Both the position numbers and the translations under genes were made by a program. Shown piece after piece: positions 15,764 through 23,146 of a stretch of DNA of 64,000 nt. This stretch comes from Kitasatospora sp. DSM 101779 (GTDB lineage Bacteria; Actinomycetota; Actinomycetes; Streptomycetales; Streptomycetaceae), in contig NZ_JAHTIK010000001.1 of the NCBI RefSeq assembly GCF_025655475.1, positions 4,499,731 to 4,563,730 of the forward strand. Reading direction: 5' to 3'. Position 1 is the stretch's first letter; each line of letters opens with the position of its first letter. The notes under the pieces are model-generated. The model saw only the letters and a program-made list of their open reading frames with translations, was not told where the DNA came from and did no database searches.

Positions 15764-16560
15764 CCGCCCTGACTGTCGCACTGTCAGCCCTCCTCGGTGT
15801 CCTGGCAGTCCTGCCCGGGCCGGTGCGGCGGCGCGAGCTCAGACGGCGCCTCCGCGGCTGTCTGCCCGACCTCCGGCCCGCCTGCCCCCGGCGACACGCT
15901 CGCCGCCCCCGTCGCCCCCGTCGGACGCGACGGCCGCTGCGCAGCCTGCCTGCCCGAGCCTGGTGCGCGCCACTGGCGGTCGGCCTCGCCACCGCTGCTG
16001 CCACCGGCGGGGCGGTGGGCCTGGTGGCCGGGGCAGTGGCGGCCGCGGCCGCCTACCGCTGGCTGCCCCGGCCCCTGTCGGCCGCCGCACGGCGCGCAGT
16101 GGCCGAGGAGGAGCGCCTGCTGCGCCAAGTGCCCCTCACCGCAGAGCTGCTGGCCGCCTGTCTCGGCTCGGCCTCCGCGCCAGGCCGGGCGGCCGCTGCG
16201 GTGGCCGCCGGCGTGGACTCCCCGATGCGTGACCGGCTGACGGCGGCTGCCGCCCAGCTCGCGCTGGGCGCCCCGCCGGAGGTCTGCTGGGAGCAACTCG
16301 GCTCTTCCAGCCCTGTGCTGGCGCCGCTGGCACGCTGTCTGATCAGGACCAGCCGCAGTGGCACGCCGCCGATGGCAGCGCTGAGCAGCCTCGCCCAGAC
16401 ACAGCGGGCGGCGGCAGCCCGGGCCGCCCACGCCAGGGTCCGGCGCGCGGGTGTGCTCGCCACCGCCCCACTCGGGCTCTGCTTCCTCCCCGCCTTCGTC
16501 CTGATCGGTGTTGCGCCCGTCGTCATGGGCCTCGCCACGCTCTACGCCCACCGGATCTGA
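15760..16560 (+). CDS. tadC: Tad inner-membrane protein TadC
   Basis: A 266-residue partner of TadB with the same GspF-like fold. N-terminal helix TALTVALSALLGVLAVLP, an Arg-rich loop, a helix pair near residues 65-105, the cytoplasmic domain with QVPLTAELLAACLGSASAPG, and a final helix pair (VLATAPLGLCFLPAFVLIG then APVVMGLATLYAHRI). The GTG at 15760 overlaps the tadB stop (GTGA) and follows GAGGGG. It is the last gene of the overlapping ssd-tad block; the pilin gene follows after a 61-base gap with its own strong ribosome site. Confidence 0.82.
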   Translation: MTALTVALSALLGVLAVLPGPVRRRELRRRLRGCLPDLRPACPRRHARRPRRPRRTRRPLRSLPARAWCAPLAVGLATAAATGGAVGLVAGAVAAAAAYRWLPRPLSAAARRAVAEEERLLRQVPLTAELLAACLGSASAPGRAAAAVAAGVDSPMRDRLTAAAAQLALGAPPEVCWEQLGSSSPVLAPLARCLIRTSRSGTPPMAALSSLAQTQRAAAARAAHARVRRAGVLATAPLGLCFLPAFVLIGVAPVVMGLATLYAHRI

Positions 16561-16621
16561 CGTCCCGCCCACCCGGATCGCCTCCCGACTCGAATCACGG
16601 ATCTGCCCGAAGGAGTCTGCG

Positions 16622-17008
16622 ATGTTCCAGCCCACCGTCCGTCTCACCGACCTCCCGTCCCCGACCACCGACACCACCGTGGCGGCCCCCGACCCCGCTG
16701 CCCCGGCGGCGGCCCTCGTCCCCGGCCCCGTACCGACCTCCGTCGCTCCGCCGGTCGCCTTCCGGGTACGCCGCCGACTCGGGCTCCACCGCATGGCCGT
16801 GGTCCGTGCCCGTCTCGCCCGACGTCTCGCCCGGCGGATCCGCGGGGCAACGATCGGCCCGCCGGACGCCGGCATGACGACGGCGGAATACGCCATCGGC
16901 ACGGTGGCGGCATGCGCCTTCGCCGCGATCCTCTACCGCGTGGTGACGAGCGGGACGGTCTCCGGGGCGCTCGGGGAACTGCTCGACAGGGCCCTCCATG
17001 CGGTCTGA
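16622..17008 (+). CDS. DUF4244-type Flp-like small pilin
   Basis: A 128-residue protein with a long Pro/Ala/Val-rich N-terminal region and a C-terminal pilin-like module. The sequence AGMTTAEYAIGTVAACAF (about residues 83-100) has the Gly before the predicted cleavage site, the Glu-Tyr pair of Flp pilins and a following hydrophobic helix. It is probably cut by a prepilin peptidase, which is not in this window. A very good ribosome site (GAAGGAG) precedes the ATG at 16622, which suggests high expression. It is the likely structural subunit of the Tad apparatus. The unusually long leader of ~84 residues distinguishes it from canonical Flp. Confidence 0.75.
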   Translation: MFQPTVRLTDLPSPTTDTTVAAPDPAAPAAALVPGPVPTSVAPPVAFRVRRRLGLHRMAVVRARLARRLARRIRGATIGPPDAGMTTAEYAIGTVAACAFAAILYRVVTSGTVSGALGELLDRALHAV

Positions 17009-17486
17009 CCGCCGTCCACCAGACCCACGGCGTCCACCAGACCCACGGCGTCCGGGAGACCCACGGCATCCGGGTCGGCGGCGGCCGATCGGAGGCGGCT
17101 GGAACGGCAGGCCGTACGACGCGGGGACGGCCACCGCGGAGACGGCGGTGGCGATGCCGGCCATGGTGCTGCTCGCGGCCATGCTGATCTGGGGCGTCAT
17201 CGCAGCCGCAGGCCAGATCCGTTGCGTGGACGCCGCCAGGATCGCGGCCCGGGCCGCAGCACGCGGAGACACGGACGCGGTGGCGGCGGCTCGCGCGGCC
17301 GCCCCGCCCGGTGCATCCGTCGAGATCGCCCAGGACGACGCCACTGTGCGGGTCACGGTCGAGGCCCCCTTCCCGGCACCCGGCCGGATCGGCGCGGCAT
17401 TGTCGGTCCGGCTGGGAGCCTCAGCTGTCGCGGCCCGCGAGGACGCCCCGAGCGGGGCGGAGGGCGGCTCACCATGGCCGCCCTGA
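16998..17486 (+). CDS. TadE-like pseudopilin
   Basis: A 162-residue protein overlapping the pilin gene by 11 bases and the next TadE-like gene by 13. The TadE signature is the ATAETAVAMPAMVLLAAMLI segment at about residues 45-64, a Glu followed by a long hydrophobic helix, then a predicted extracytoplasmic domain. The first ~40 residues are Pro/Arg/Asp-rich and encoded by an 18-bp tandem repeat, so this lead-in may be recently expanded; a shorter product starting nearer the TadE motif is possible. By family it is a minor pilin-like component. Confidence 0.72.
   Translation: MRSDRRPPDPRRPPDPRRPGDPRHPGRRRPIGGGWNGRPYDAGTATAETAVAMPAMVLLAAMLIWGVIAAAGQIRCVDAARIAARAAARGDTDAVAAARAAAPPGASVEIAQDDATVRVTVEAPFPAPGRIGAALSVRLGASAVAAREDAPSGAEGGSPWPP
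17014..17067 (+). repeat. 18-bp tandem repeat in the TadE-like gene
   Basis: GTCCACCAGACCCACGGC is present twice exactly (17014-17031 and 17032-17049), followed by a third copy with three changes (17050-17067). The unit is six codons (PPDPRR-like), so changes in copy number keep the frame. Confidence 0.85.
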
Positions 17487-18004
17487 GGACACGACCTGCC
17501 ACGCCCGACCATCCGCACGAGCTGTCGCCCGCACCGACCGGCGACGCGGGCTCCGCGACCGTGTGGCTGCTCGCGATGGGCATGCTCGGCTGCGCGGTGT
17601 TCGCGGTCGTGCTCGCGGTGGGATCGGCCGTCGCGGCCCGGCACCGTGCGGAGTCCGCTGCCGATCTCGCAGCGCTGGCGGCTGCCGAGCGCCTGCTGGT
17701 CGACCCCGACGCAGGCTGCGCTCGCGCGGCCGGGATCGCCGCTGCTCACGGCGCCGATCTGGTCTCCTGCGCCCCTCTGCCGGAGGAGGACGCCGTCGAG
17801 GTGGTGGTGGAGGTGGCGACCAGTCACCTGCCCTTACCGGCAGGCCCTGCCCGGGCACGCGCCCGAGCCGGCCCGGTCTGGGCGCCGGCTGCCGCCGGGG
17901 ACGCCTCCGTCGACGGCACGGACGACGCGAGCGGGCCCGCACGGGCCGCGGCTGTCCGGGCGGAACCGCCCACCCCGGTCGACCGACGACGGCGACAGCC
18001 GCCC
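17474..18004 (+). CDS. TadE-like secreted protein (Rv3654c type), natural stop apparently lost
   Basis: The ATG at 17474 starts a frame with one helix (SATVWLLAMGMLGCAVFAVV, about residues 26-45) followed by the RHRAESAADLAALAAAERLL segment typical of the Rv3654c-like family in the actinobacterial helicase/secretion neighbourhood. Homologues generally end at about 130-140 residues in an ARARAGPV-like tail. Here that tail is followed by TGG (17879-17881) instead of a stop, and the frame then stays open through the convergent helicase gene to a stop at 20432-20434. The end given here is therefore arbitrary, just before the helicase stop. A stop-loss substitution (TGA to TGG) is the simplest explanation. 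Confidence 0.6.
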
Positions 18005-20356
18005 CTACCGCGGTATCGCCCCGTGCTGGCCGCCCTCGGTGGTCGGCGCCCCCGTGAGCAGCACGTCCAGCAGCCGGACGGCAGCCGCCTTGTCCAGCGG
18101 GTCGTTCCCGTTGCCGCACTTGGGGGACTGCACACAGGACGGGCAGCCGCGCTCGCATTCGCACGCGGCGATGGCGTCCCGGGTGGCCGTGAGCCACTGC
18201 AGGGCCCTGGTGTACCCGCGCTCGGCGAAGCCGGCCCCACCGGAGTGGCCGTCGTAGACGAACACGGTGGGCAGCCCGGTGTCCGGGTGCAGTGGCACCG
18301 AGACGCCGCCGATGTCCCACCGGTCACAGGTGGCGAACAACGGGAGCAGACCGATCGAAGCGTGCTCGGCGGCGTGCGCGGCGCCCGGCAGCTGGTCGAA
18401 CGGGATCTCGGCGTCGAAGAGCTGGTCCTCCGTCACCGACCACCACACCGCCCGCGTCCGCAGCGTCCGCGGTGGCAGGTCGAGCTTGGTCTCGCCGAGG
18501 ATCTCGCCGGTGGAGATGCGCTTGCGCAGGAAGCCCACCACCTGGTTGACCACCTCGACCGAACCGAAGCTCAGCCGGGCCTCGCCCCACTCCTCGGACC
18601 TGTCGGTCGACAGCACGGAGATGGACGTGATGTCGCGGGCAGCCGTGGTGTACGGCGGGTCGGCCGCCTCCACCAGGGCGACCGAGGTCTCCAGGTCGAG
18701 GTCCTGCACCAGGTAGGTGCGCCCCTGGTGGAGGTGGACGGCGCCGGTGTGCACGGTCGTGTGCGCGGCGGCCGCGTCGACCGTGCCGAGAAGTCGGCCG
18801 GTGGAGGCCTCCACGATCTGGACGGGGTTCCCGCCGCTGCCACGCAGGTCGACCCCGTCGGCGGCCCGCTCCCGCCGGGTCCAGTACCAGGAGCCGTCCG
18901 CGCGGCGGCGCAGCAGCCCCCGCCGCTCCAGCACCGGCAGCAGCTGAGCGGTGGACGGCCCGAAGAGGTCCAGGTCGGCATCGGTGATCGGCAGTTCGGC
19001 CGCCGCGGCGCACAGGTGCGGAGCCAGGACATGCGGGTTGTCCGGGTCGAGCACGGTCGCCTCCACCGGATTGGCGAAGAGCGCCTCCGGGTGGTGCACC
19101 AGATAGGTGTCGAGCGGGTCGTCGCGGGCGATCAGCACCGCCAGCGCGCCCTGCGCCTCCCGTCCGGCCCGTCCGGCCTGCTGCCAGAGCGAGGCCCGGG
19201 TGCCCGGGTAGCCGGCCAGCAGGACGGCGTCCAGACCGGAGACGTCCACGCCGAGCTCAAGGGCGGAGGTGGAGGCGAGACCGAGCAGGCGTCCGGAGTG
19301 CAGGTCGCGCTCCAGCGCCCGACGTTCCTCGGCCAGATAGCCGCCCCGGTAGGCCGCGACCCGCCCGGCCAGCGGGTTGCCCAGCAGGTCCTGCGCCTGC
19401 AGGGCGACCAGCTCGGCGGCCCGCCGGGAGCGGACGAAGGCGACCGTGCGCGTGCCGGACTCCACCAGGTCGGTGAGCAGATAGCCGGCCTCGGCGGTCG
19501 CCGTCCGGCGGACGGGCGCGCCCTGCTCGCCCACGTGCTCGGTCAGCGGCGGCTCCCACAGCGCGAACACCAACGGCCCGCGCGGCGACGCGTCCTCGGT
19601 CACGGCGACCGTGGGCAGCCCGGTCAGCCGCTCGGCCGTGACGGCCGGCTCCGCGGTGGTGGCGGAGGCGAGCACGAACGTCGGATCGGCCCCGTACCGG
19701 GCGCAGAGCCGCCGCAGCCGCCGCAGCACCTGCGCGACGTGCGAGCCGAACACGCCGCGGTAGCTGTGGCACTCGTCAACCACCACGTACCGCAGTGCCT
19801 TGAGGAAGGAGGACCAGCGTGCGTGCGCCGGCAGGATGCCCCGGTGCAGCATGTCCGGGTTGGTGAGCACGTACGAGGCGTACTGCCGCACCCACTCGCG
19901 TTCCTCGGGCGGGGTGTCGCCGTCGTACAGCGCGACCCGCACCCGCGGCGGAACCAGTTCGGCAGCCCGCCTGCGCTGGTCGGCCGCGAGCGCCTTGGTC
20001 GGTGCCAGGTAGAGGGCGGTGGCGCCGCGCCCGTTGCGGGCCTCGGTGCCGTCGAGCAACGCGCTCAGCACGGGCGCCAGGTACCCCAGGGACTTGCCCG
20101 AGGCGGTGCCGGTGGCGATCACCACGCTCCGCCCGGCCCGGGCCAGTTCCATCGCCTCGGCCTGGTGCGCCCACGGCTCGCGCACACCCAGTTCGCCGGC
20201 GGCCTCCCGGATTTCCGGACGGATTCCTTCCGGCCAGGAGGAATGGCGGGCGGGGCGGGCGGGAAGGTGCTCCGTATGGGTGAGGCGGTCCGACCGGCCC
20301 CGGTTGGTGGACAGGGTCTTCAGCAGTGCTTCGGGCGCGGTGTGACGGGGCGGCAT
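18005..20356 (-). CDS. DEAD/DEAH-box helicase with DUF1998 zinc domain (MrfA/YprA type)
   Basis: A 783-residue superfamily 2 helicase. Walker A ATGTASGKS near residue 75, DECH box VVVDECHS near 190, motif III LASATTAEP near 225, and motif VI QQAGRAGREAQG near 385. The C-terminal domain has the four-cysteine cluster of DUF1998 in CECERGCPSC and CG (about 730-745). The family includes B. subtilis MrfA, which is involved in repair of mitomycin-type DNA damage, and mycobacterial SftH. The ATG at 20356 (MPPRHTAPEALL) is chosen over the upstream start at 20398. Convergence with the tad operon is the conserved helicase/secretion arrangement of Actinobacteria. Confidence 0.9.
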   Translation of the reverse strand: MPPRHTAPEALLKTLSTNRGRSDRLTHTEHLPARPARHSSWPEGIRPEIREAAGELGVREPWAHQAEAMELARAGRSVVIATGTASGKSLGYLAPVLSALLDGTEARNGRGATALYLAPTKALAADQRRRAAELVPPRVRVALYDGDTPPEEREWVRQYASYVLTNPDMLHRGILPAHARWSSFLKALRYVVVDECHSYRGVFGSHVAQVLRRLRRLCARYGADPTFVLASATTAEPAVTAERLTGLPTVAVTEDASPRGPLVFALWEPPLTEHVGEQGAPVRRTATAEAGYLLTDLVESGTRTVAFVRSRRAAELVALQAQDLLGNPLAGRVAAYRGGYLAEERRALERDLHSGRLLGLASTSALELGVDVSGLDAVLLAGYPGTRASLWQQAGRAGREAQGALAVLIARDDPLDTYLVHHPEALFANPVEATVLDPDNPHVLAPHLCAAAAELPITDADLDLFGPSTAQLLPVLERRGLLRRRADGSWYWTRRERAADGVDLRGSGGNPVQIVEASTGRLLGTVDAAAAHTTVHTGAVHLHQGRTYLVQDLDLETSVALVEAADPPYTTAARDITSISVLSTDRSEEWGEARLSFGSVEVVNQVVGFLRKRISTGEILGETKLDLPPRTLRTRAVWWSVTEDQLFDAEIPFDQLPGAAHAAEHASIGLLPLFATCDRWDIGGVSVPLHPDTGLPTVFVYDGHSGGAGFAERGYTRALQWLTATRDAIAACECERGCPSCVQSPKCGNGNDPLDKAAAVRLLDVLLTGAPTTEGGQHGAIPR

Positions 20357-20574
20357 GAGGACCCAGTGTGTCACCGGCGTGACGGAGAATCGCCGCAAGC
20401 CATCGTGCGGGCATGGTCACAGGTGGTTCAATGAGGCCGTGACGGCCGCACGGCCGAGGGACGCACGCCGATGCTGGTCAGCAGCGGCTTGCCTCGCCCG
20501 GCCTGCGACCACGCGGTGGCGGCCGCCCGGCCGAGGATCGCAATGACGTAGCAAGGCAAGGTGCTGGAGGTTCC

Positions 20575-20916
20575 GTGGACCTGTCCCTGTCGACCCGTAC
20601 GGTCGGCGATCGCACGGTCGTCGAAGTCGGCGGCGAGATCGATGTGTACACCGCCCCCAAGCTGCGCGAGCAGCTTGTCGAGCTCGTCAACGACGGCAAC
20701 TACCACCTCGTCGTCGACATGGAGGGCGTGGACTTCCTCGACTCCACCGGTCTCGGCGTGCTGGTGGGCGGGCTCAAGCGGGTCCGTGCACACGAGGGCT
20801 CGCTGCGCCTGGTCTGCAACCAGGAGCGCATTCTGAAGATCTTCCGGATCACGGGCCTGACCAAGGTCTTCCCGATCCACAACTCGGTGGACGACGCCGT
20901 CGCGTCCACCGACTGA
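20575..20916 (+). CDS. bldG: Anti-sigma factor antagonist BldG
   Basis: A 113-residue STAS-domain protein. The sequence MDLSLSTRTVGDRTVVEVGG through the phosphorylated serine motif DFLDSTGLG (Ser57) looks nearly identical to S. coelicolor BldG, which is required for aerial mycelium and antibiotic production. BldG works by partner switching: when unphosphorylated it binds anti-sigma factors and frees stress or developmental sigma factors. The start is a GTG at 20575 behind GGAGG. The next gene encodes the expected HATPase partner. The 175-base gap to the divergent helicase gene must hold the promoters. Confidence 0.97.
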   Translation: MDLSLSTRTVGDRTVVEVGGEIDVYTAPKLREQLVELVNDGNYHLVVDMEGVDFLDSTGLGVLVGGLKRVRAHEGSLRLVCNQERILKIFRITGLTKVFPIHNSVDDAVASTD

Positions 20917-21043
20917 TCAGTCTTTGCCCGCACCGGCGGGGCCGTGCTGCGGCCCCGCCGGTCCGGCGGGGCCGGCGGCGGCCCCGCGCCGGGGTGTGCA
21001 TGCACGCTCCGGCCCACCAGGGAGCAACCCCGGAGGGGGAGGA

Positions 21044-21463
21044 ATGGCAACCGTCGAACTTCGATTCAGCGCGCTTCCCGAGCACGTGCGCACGGCCCGG
21101 CTGGTGGCAGCTGCCGTGGCCAGACGGGCCGGCGTCGACGAGTCGGTGCTCGACGAGGTCCGCCTGGCCGTCGGAGAGGCATGCTCGCGGGCCGTCGGCC
21201 TGCACCAGCGCGGCGACGCCCACGGGGCGATCCGCGTCGCACTGATCGAGCAGGAGAAGCGTTTCCTCATCGAGGTCGCCGACGAGGCCGGCGACGGCTC
21301 CGTTCCCTCCCCCGTGTCCGGCGCGAGTGCCGACCCCGGCGAGGACGCCCTCGGCCTGGCCGTGATCACCGGCCTGGTGGAGGACGTCGAGGTCACCAAC
21401 GGTGGCGAGGGCGGCCTCATCAGGATGAGCTGGCCGGTCTCCACCGCGCCCGTCGCCGTCTGA
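21044..21463 (+). CDS. RsbW-like anti-sigma factor/HATPase (SCO3548-like partner of BldG)
   Basis: A 139-residue GHKL-fold protein directly downstream of bldG. It shows the RsbW/SpoIIAB layout with an N-box region DEVRLAVGEACSRAV (residues ~38-51) and a G-box region DALGLAVITGLVEDV near 105. The asparagine that normally follows in the N-box (EAxxNA) is replaced by Arg, so kinase activity may be weak or absent even if binding is retained. ATG at 21044 behind GGAGGGGGAGGA. From the family it should bind BldG and one or more sigma factors. Confidence 0.85.
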   Translation: MATVELRFSALPEHVRTARLVAAAVARRAGVDESVLDEVRLAVGEACSRAVGLHQRGDAHGAIRVALIEQEKRFLIEVADEAGDGSVPSPVSGASADPGEDALGLAVITGLVEDVEVTNGGEGGLIRMSWPVSTAPVAV

Positions 21464-21637
21464 CGCCCGGCCCGTTTCCCACCCCGCAGCCGTACAGCGT
21501 CCGCCGGGCGGTGTGCGGCTCCGCTCATACTGCCCTTCGCCTCGAATCCCGCTGCTGGCGTGCCGCCAGGCCCCCGTGTGGCCGCTCCGCCGTCCCCGGA
21601 TCCCGCAGCGCCTGCCAGGCCGGCCCCTCAGCCCGCA

Positions 21638-21653
21638 TTGACAAATTGTTGAA
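21638..21653. promoter_or_regulatory. AT-rich palindrome/TTGACA element upstream of the cyclophilin-like gene
   Basis: TTGACAAATTGTTGAA is strikingly AT-rich for this genome and imperfectly palindromic. TTGACA could be a -35 element for the gene starting at 21720, but no good -10 follows at 17-18 bases, so an operator is equally likely. Confidence 0.3.
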
Positions 21654-21719
21654 AGTGGCTGTTTCCTGCCCCTGGCGCGACCGGTTCGGTTCGAGACCGA
21701 CGGGACGAGTGACACCCCC

Positions 21720-22085
21720 ATGCGCATACGCATCCTCCGGCCGGGCGGGCAGGCGACGGCCGAGCTCCAGGCGACACCCACCTCGGAGGCACTCTGGGCC
21801 GCGCTGCCGATCGATTCCAACGCCTGTACCTGGGGCGACGTCTACTTCGACGCCGGCCTGAGCCCGCCGCGCGAGCCGGACGCGGCCCAGGTCGTGGACC
21901 CGGGCACGGTGGCTTTCTGGACGGACGGCGACAGCCTGGCGCTGCCGTTCGGCCCCACCCCGATCTCGCACGACGGCGAGTGTCGCCTGGCGAGCCCGTG
22001 CAACCTGCTCGGGGCGCCGGACGGGGACCCCGCGGTGCTCCGCACGGTCCGTGACGGGGACGCGACCCGGGTCGAGCGGGCGTAA
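21720..22085 (+). CDS. Cyclophilin-like fold protein (TM1367/DUF3830-like)
   Basis: A 121-residue protein. The pattern ATPTSEALWAALPIDSNACT, TWGDVYFD and a later ALPFGPTPIS matches the small cyclophilin-like beta-barrel proteins of the TM1367/DUF3830 type. These lack demonstrated prolyl isomerase activity and have no assigned function. No signal or membrane segment. The ATG at 21720 starts directly on the first strand (MRIRILRPGG). It appears monocistronic, with an AT-rich palindrome about 70 bases upstream. Confidence 0.7.
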   Translation: MRIRILRPGGQATAELQATPTSEALWAALPIDSNACTWGDVYFDAGLSPPREPDAAQVVDPGTVAFWTDGDSLALPFGPTPISHDGECRLASPCNLLGAPDGDPAVLRTVRDGDATRVERA

Positions 22086-22155
22086 GGGCCGTCGGCGGGC
22101 GGGGCGGGCGGCCGTGTAGGTTCGCAGATCGACGTCCGCGACCGAAAGGCACCCG

Positions 22156-22911
22156 GTGAACAAGCGACTGCTGACCGTCCCCGCGCTCGGCGCGCTGCTC
22201 GCGTTCGGCGCCGTCGCGTGCAGCGACGACAACACCAAGCAGCTCGACGGCTGGGCGAAGAGCGTCTGCGACGCCGCGCGGAGCCCGATCGCCCAGTCGC
22301 GGGTCGCCCTCGCCGACACCGCCAAGGTGACGCCCGGCGAGGAGCCGATCGCGTTGCAGAAGCGGCTGTCGGCGGACCTGGCCGAGTTGGCCAAGTCCAA
22401 CGCCGGGCTGGCGGACGCCGTCGACAAGGCCGGGGCACCGAAGTCGGAGGACGGTGAGACGGCCCGGACGGACGCCGTGAACGAGCTCCGCAAGGCCGCC
22501 CAGGGCTACCTGGACGTCCAGAAGAAGTTGGACGCCCTGGCCACCAGCGACCAGGCGAAGTTCGCGGACGGCCTCCGCAGCGTGGGCGACCAGGTCCAGC
22601 AGCTGGCCCAGCTCTCCACGCAGGGGCTCAACCGGCTGCAGACCGGCGAGGCGGGCGACGCGATGAAGCGCCAGCCCGGCTGCAAGGCGGACGCCGTGGC
22701 GGCCCCGGTGGCCAGCGGCACCGCATCGGCAGGTGCCGACCAGCCCGGCTCGGGCGGGACGGGCACGCCGTCCGCCGCGCCGTCCGGCAAGGCCTCCGCC
22801 AAGCCCTCCGGGAAGCCGTCCGGCAGCGCCTCGGGCTCGGCCGCCGCGCCGTCCGCGGGGACGTCCTCCCAGCCGTCCGACGCAGCCTCGCCGAGCGCCT
22901 CGGCCGGCTGA
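22156..22911 (+). CDS. Secreted lipoprotein of unknown function
   Basis: A 251-residue predicted lipoprotein: basic N-terminus NKRLL, hydrophobic core, and lipobox GAVAC with the acylated Cys at residue 22. Residues ~25-175 form a helical region rich in Ala, Lys and Asp with possible coiled-coil segments (VNELRKAAQGYLDVQKKLDA). The last ~70 residues are a low-complexity Ser/Ala/Pro/Gly tail. It resembles the 'small secreted protein' group of streptomycetes. The start is a GTG at 22156 with AAAGG upstream. Function unknown; the extracytoplasmic location is well supported. Confidence 0.75.
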   Translation: MNKRLLTVPALGALLAFGAVACSDDNTKQLDGWAKSVCDAARSPIAQSRVALADTAKVTPGEEPIALQKRLSADLAELAKSNAGLADAVDKAGAPKSEDGETARTDAVNELRKAAQGYLDVQKKLDALATSDQAKFADGLRSVGDQVQQLAQLSTQGLNRLQTGEAGDAMKRQPGCKADAVAAPVASGTASAGADQPGSGGTGTPSAAPSGKASAKPSGKPSGSASGSAAAPSAGTSSQPSDAASPSASAG

Positions 22912-23026
22912 GCGGAACGCCCCGGGTGGGTCCGCGCCGTCACCCGGGCCCGGGGAGCGGCGGCGCGGTCACGGGTGACGGCGCACACGGACGCCGCCCG
23001 GCGCCGTCGCTGCTCCCGTCACCGCG

Positions 23027-23124
23027 CGCCGTCGCGCCTTGCCCGTCGCGCCTTGCCCGTCGCGCCTTGCCCGTCGCGCCTTGCCCGTCGCGCCTTGCCC
23101 GTCACGCCTTGCCCGTCACGCCTT
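23027..23124 (+). repeat. 14-bp tandem repeat array upstream of the methyltransferase gene
   Basis: The unit GCCCGTCGCGCCTT occurs four times exactly (23041-23096) and twice as GCCCGTCACGCCTT (23097-23124), with a partial copy in front (23027-23040). The array ends 22 bases before the GTG start of the methyltransferase gene, covering its promoter or leader. The unit is not a multiple of three and the region is non-coding. Confidence 0.9.
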
Positions 23125-23146
23125 GCGGCCGCGCGACAATGGCGGG

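Noticed and set aside
18005..20434. Treating the TadE-like frame up to 20434 as a real 986-residue protein
   Set aside because: Beyond residue ~136 it is antisense to a conserved helicase and shows shadow composition; a lost stop is more likely.
23027..23124. Possible CRISPR array
   Set aside because: The 14-bp units are directly adjacent with no spacers, so it is a simple tandem repeat.
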